Source: Falciphora oryzae
Lineage: Eukaryota > Ascomycota > Sordariomycetes > Magnaporthales > Magnaporthaceae
DNA length: 64,000 bases
Reading direction: 5' to 3'
Assembly (NCBI GenBank): GCA_000733355.1
Contig: JNVV01000079.1
Span: forward strand, 1-64,000
The position numbers were made by a program, and so were the translations under genes. Position 1 is the stretch's first letter. Every line of letters begins with the position of its first letter. This document shows positions 62,487-64,000 of this stretch, piece after piece. The notes beneath the pieces are model-generated. The model did no database searches. It saw only the letters and a list, made by a program, of their open reading frames with translations, and was not told the origin of the DNA.

Positions 62487-64000
62487 CGCCAGAGCCACGA
62501 GGCAAAACTCGCACCCCATTTTATGCCACGGCTCCGACACGATGCTTGGGCCGCCGTTCGCTGAGCCGATATACGTACCATACCTTCGGCCTGAGCTAGG
62601 AGTCCACGGGCGAGGCTGTGTCGCGGACCGAGTCGGACACCACGAGACATTGCGTCATATGGAGCCCGTCATATCAGCTCATCCTGCAGCGCACGTCGGA
62701 TGACTTGTGCGACCAACCAAGGTTCCAATCCGGCCATGATCGCCACCGCCGACTCCATTTCATCGAATCCCGAATTGGTTCCGGAGAAAGGTCCTGCTTC
62801 CCATCGTCGACGAGATCCCAAACCATTGGTCACCGGCGCCGATTCGCTGCCCATCATCTCACTGTTTTATTCCGGCTTGCCACCACTACTACTTACTACC
62901 TTCCACGAAGACCGACACCAACTATCAGACGGGCTGGCGGAGTTCGAAATAAAGCCTTTGATTACCCGCACCCAAATCAGCATTTTGCAGAAGACATCAT
63001 CACGCGACCACCCTGGAAATGTCCCGGCGGTCTGGTGCAGTTTATACCCCATATACTATCTTTGGCCACTTTTCTGGGCTGGGTGGGAGTTTATTTGCCT
63101 TTGGGCTGTGCCTGATCTAGCGTGTCTTGTGAGACATGCCTTGTTCGGATCGGGCATTCAGCATGCAACCCCAACACCATGTAGGGGAGTCACGACAGCA
63201 TGTAGGGAGTTTGGAGGCGTTCCTTAACGATTTGTAACCTAGCTTGCATTTTCTGGCGGTTTCCTCATTATTGGGCTATTTACTACCTTGTCCCTTTTGA
63301 ACCCAAAAAAAAAAACCTTGGCATTGTACTATACTATATCATCAGGCTTCTCGTCGTTGAGCCCACGTGACTATCACATTCACCTGTTCATCACCAACTT
63401 CGGCTCGCATGCCACCCGCGTCCTTGTTCTATCCGAATCTCACTGGCTAGCAGCAGGACCAAACATCCCGCATCCCACCCAGCTGTGTCGTCGCTTTGCG
63501 CCATTCTGGCAATGGGCACAGCGTGCAAGGCCTCATGCTGCTGCTGCTGCTGCTGCTGCTGCAGGGGCGGGTGCGACGCTGTCAGAGTGATGACAAAATT
63601 TCTCGATTCAGGGGTGGCGGCGGCGCCTTCTTTCCGCGTATCCTGTTTTTGTTGCCAAGTGGTACTTTACATGTATGGGGGGGTTGGTTGGTTAATAGGG
63701 GACCTTGTTCTGGAGGCAGGCAGACCTTGCTTGACAGACCGTTGGGCCGGTCAGCGGCGTGTCTTGCTTGTCCGGCAGTCGCGTTTCACTTGGCTGTTAC
63801 TATGGTTCCCGTTCTCCTCGCATCACGATTTGGTTTTTTTTTTTTTTTTTTTTTTTTTTTGCTTCTCCTGCTTGCTTGGGACGCGCAGGTGGAGGAGGGC
63901 AGAACTGGCGTCGCCATGTCCGATTCGTCGCCGCTTCTTTGCATTTTGCATTTTGCAGGGAGGAGTACGCGCCCCACAATCACACCCTCCCTCTTTTTAA
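62487..64000. other. Right-hand end, no gene recognised
   Basis: 3' flank of the SCOC-type gene. Short repeats: (CTG)8 at 63538-63561 and a 27-nt T run at 63834-63860. Plus-strand open frames here lack motifs. A gene starting beyond the window may have its upstream region here. Confidence 0.45.

Noticed and set aside
1..64000. CRISPR arrays, operons, bacterial-type elements
   Set aside because: No regularly spaced repeats with unique spacers; intron-bearing genes show that this is eukaryotic DNA.

Overview
This window is nuclear DNA from a filamentous ascomycete (Pezizomycotina; a Sordariomycete is my best guess). The evidence is: many short GT-AG introns (about 45-135 nt) with CTRAC/CTAAC-type branch sites; CT-rich leaders; fungal families such as a GAP1-type permease, a HAK potassium transporter and a PNP-NACHT-ankyrin NLR; and transposon relics with C-to-T/G-to-A decay of the kind made by repeat-induced point mutation (RIP). 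The species cannot be told from this sequence. All coding models were assembled by hand. For every multi-exon model the summed exon length is divisible by three.

Layout. 1-4.93 kb is repeat: a decayed minus-strand Copia element carrying a younger SINE-like insertion (perfect 13-bp target duplication), then a 301-bp LTR. 5.0-16.6 kb holds three proteins of unknown function, a 58-aa secreted peptide between two inverted copies of a Harbinger/Tourist-like MITE, a solo LTR with its target duplication, and a decayed fragment resembling the end of the large gene at 7.1-10.4 kb. 17-30 kb is gene-sparse: an amino-acid permease, an animal-type (6-4) photolyase/cryptochrome and a flavoprotein dehydrogenase, with a second LTR family and a frameshifted secreted-protein relic between them.

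The core is 30.9-38.6 kb, one five-exon NLR gene with PNP, NACHT and ankyrin regions. Its first intron has grown from about 96 nt to 2,988 nt by a TA-flanked pogo/Fot-type transposon with perfect 42-bp TIRs. That transposon was itself hit twice: by a 735-bp element with 45-bp TIRs and an 8-bp target duplication that carries its own 106-codon ORF, and by a solo LTR with a 5-bp duplication. Removing each insertion in silico rejoins the reading frame across it. Separately, the third intron of the NLR has CT instead of GT at its donor, placing a stop between the two Walker motifs unless a 57-nt exon is skipped.

39.6-53.9 kb is ordinary gene-dense DNA: a GFA/CENP-V-like protein, an MFS monocarboxylate-type porter, a VOC protein, a small unknown protein, a secreted carboxylesterase, a HAK potassium transporter and a branched-chain aminotransferase. 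At 55.1-56.6 kb a gene of unknown function is cut by a 391-bp miniature LTR element (TRIM) with identical 91-bp LTRs and a 5-bp target duplication. The last 7.4 kb contains one recognised gene, a short coiled-coil (SCOC-type) protein, behind more than 5 kb without a convincing gene.

The genes do not form an obvious pathway or biosynthetic cluster. What links the window is nested insertion history around an NLR and several lineage-specific genes. Most elements can be bounded to the base from target duplications, and where they hit coding sequence the restored frame confirms the boundary.
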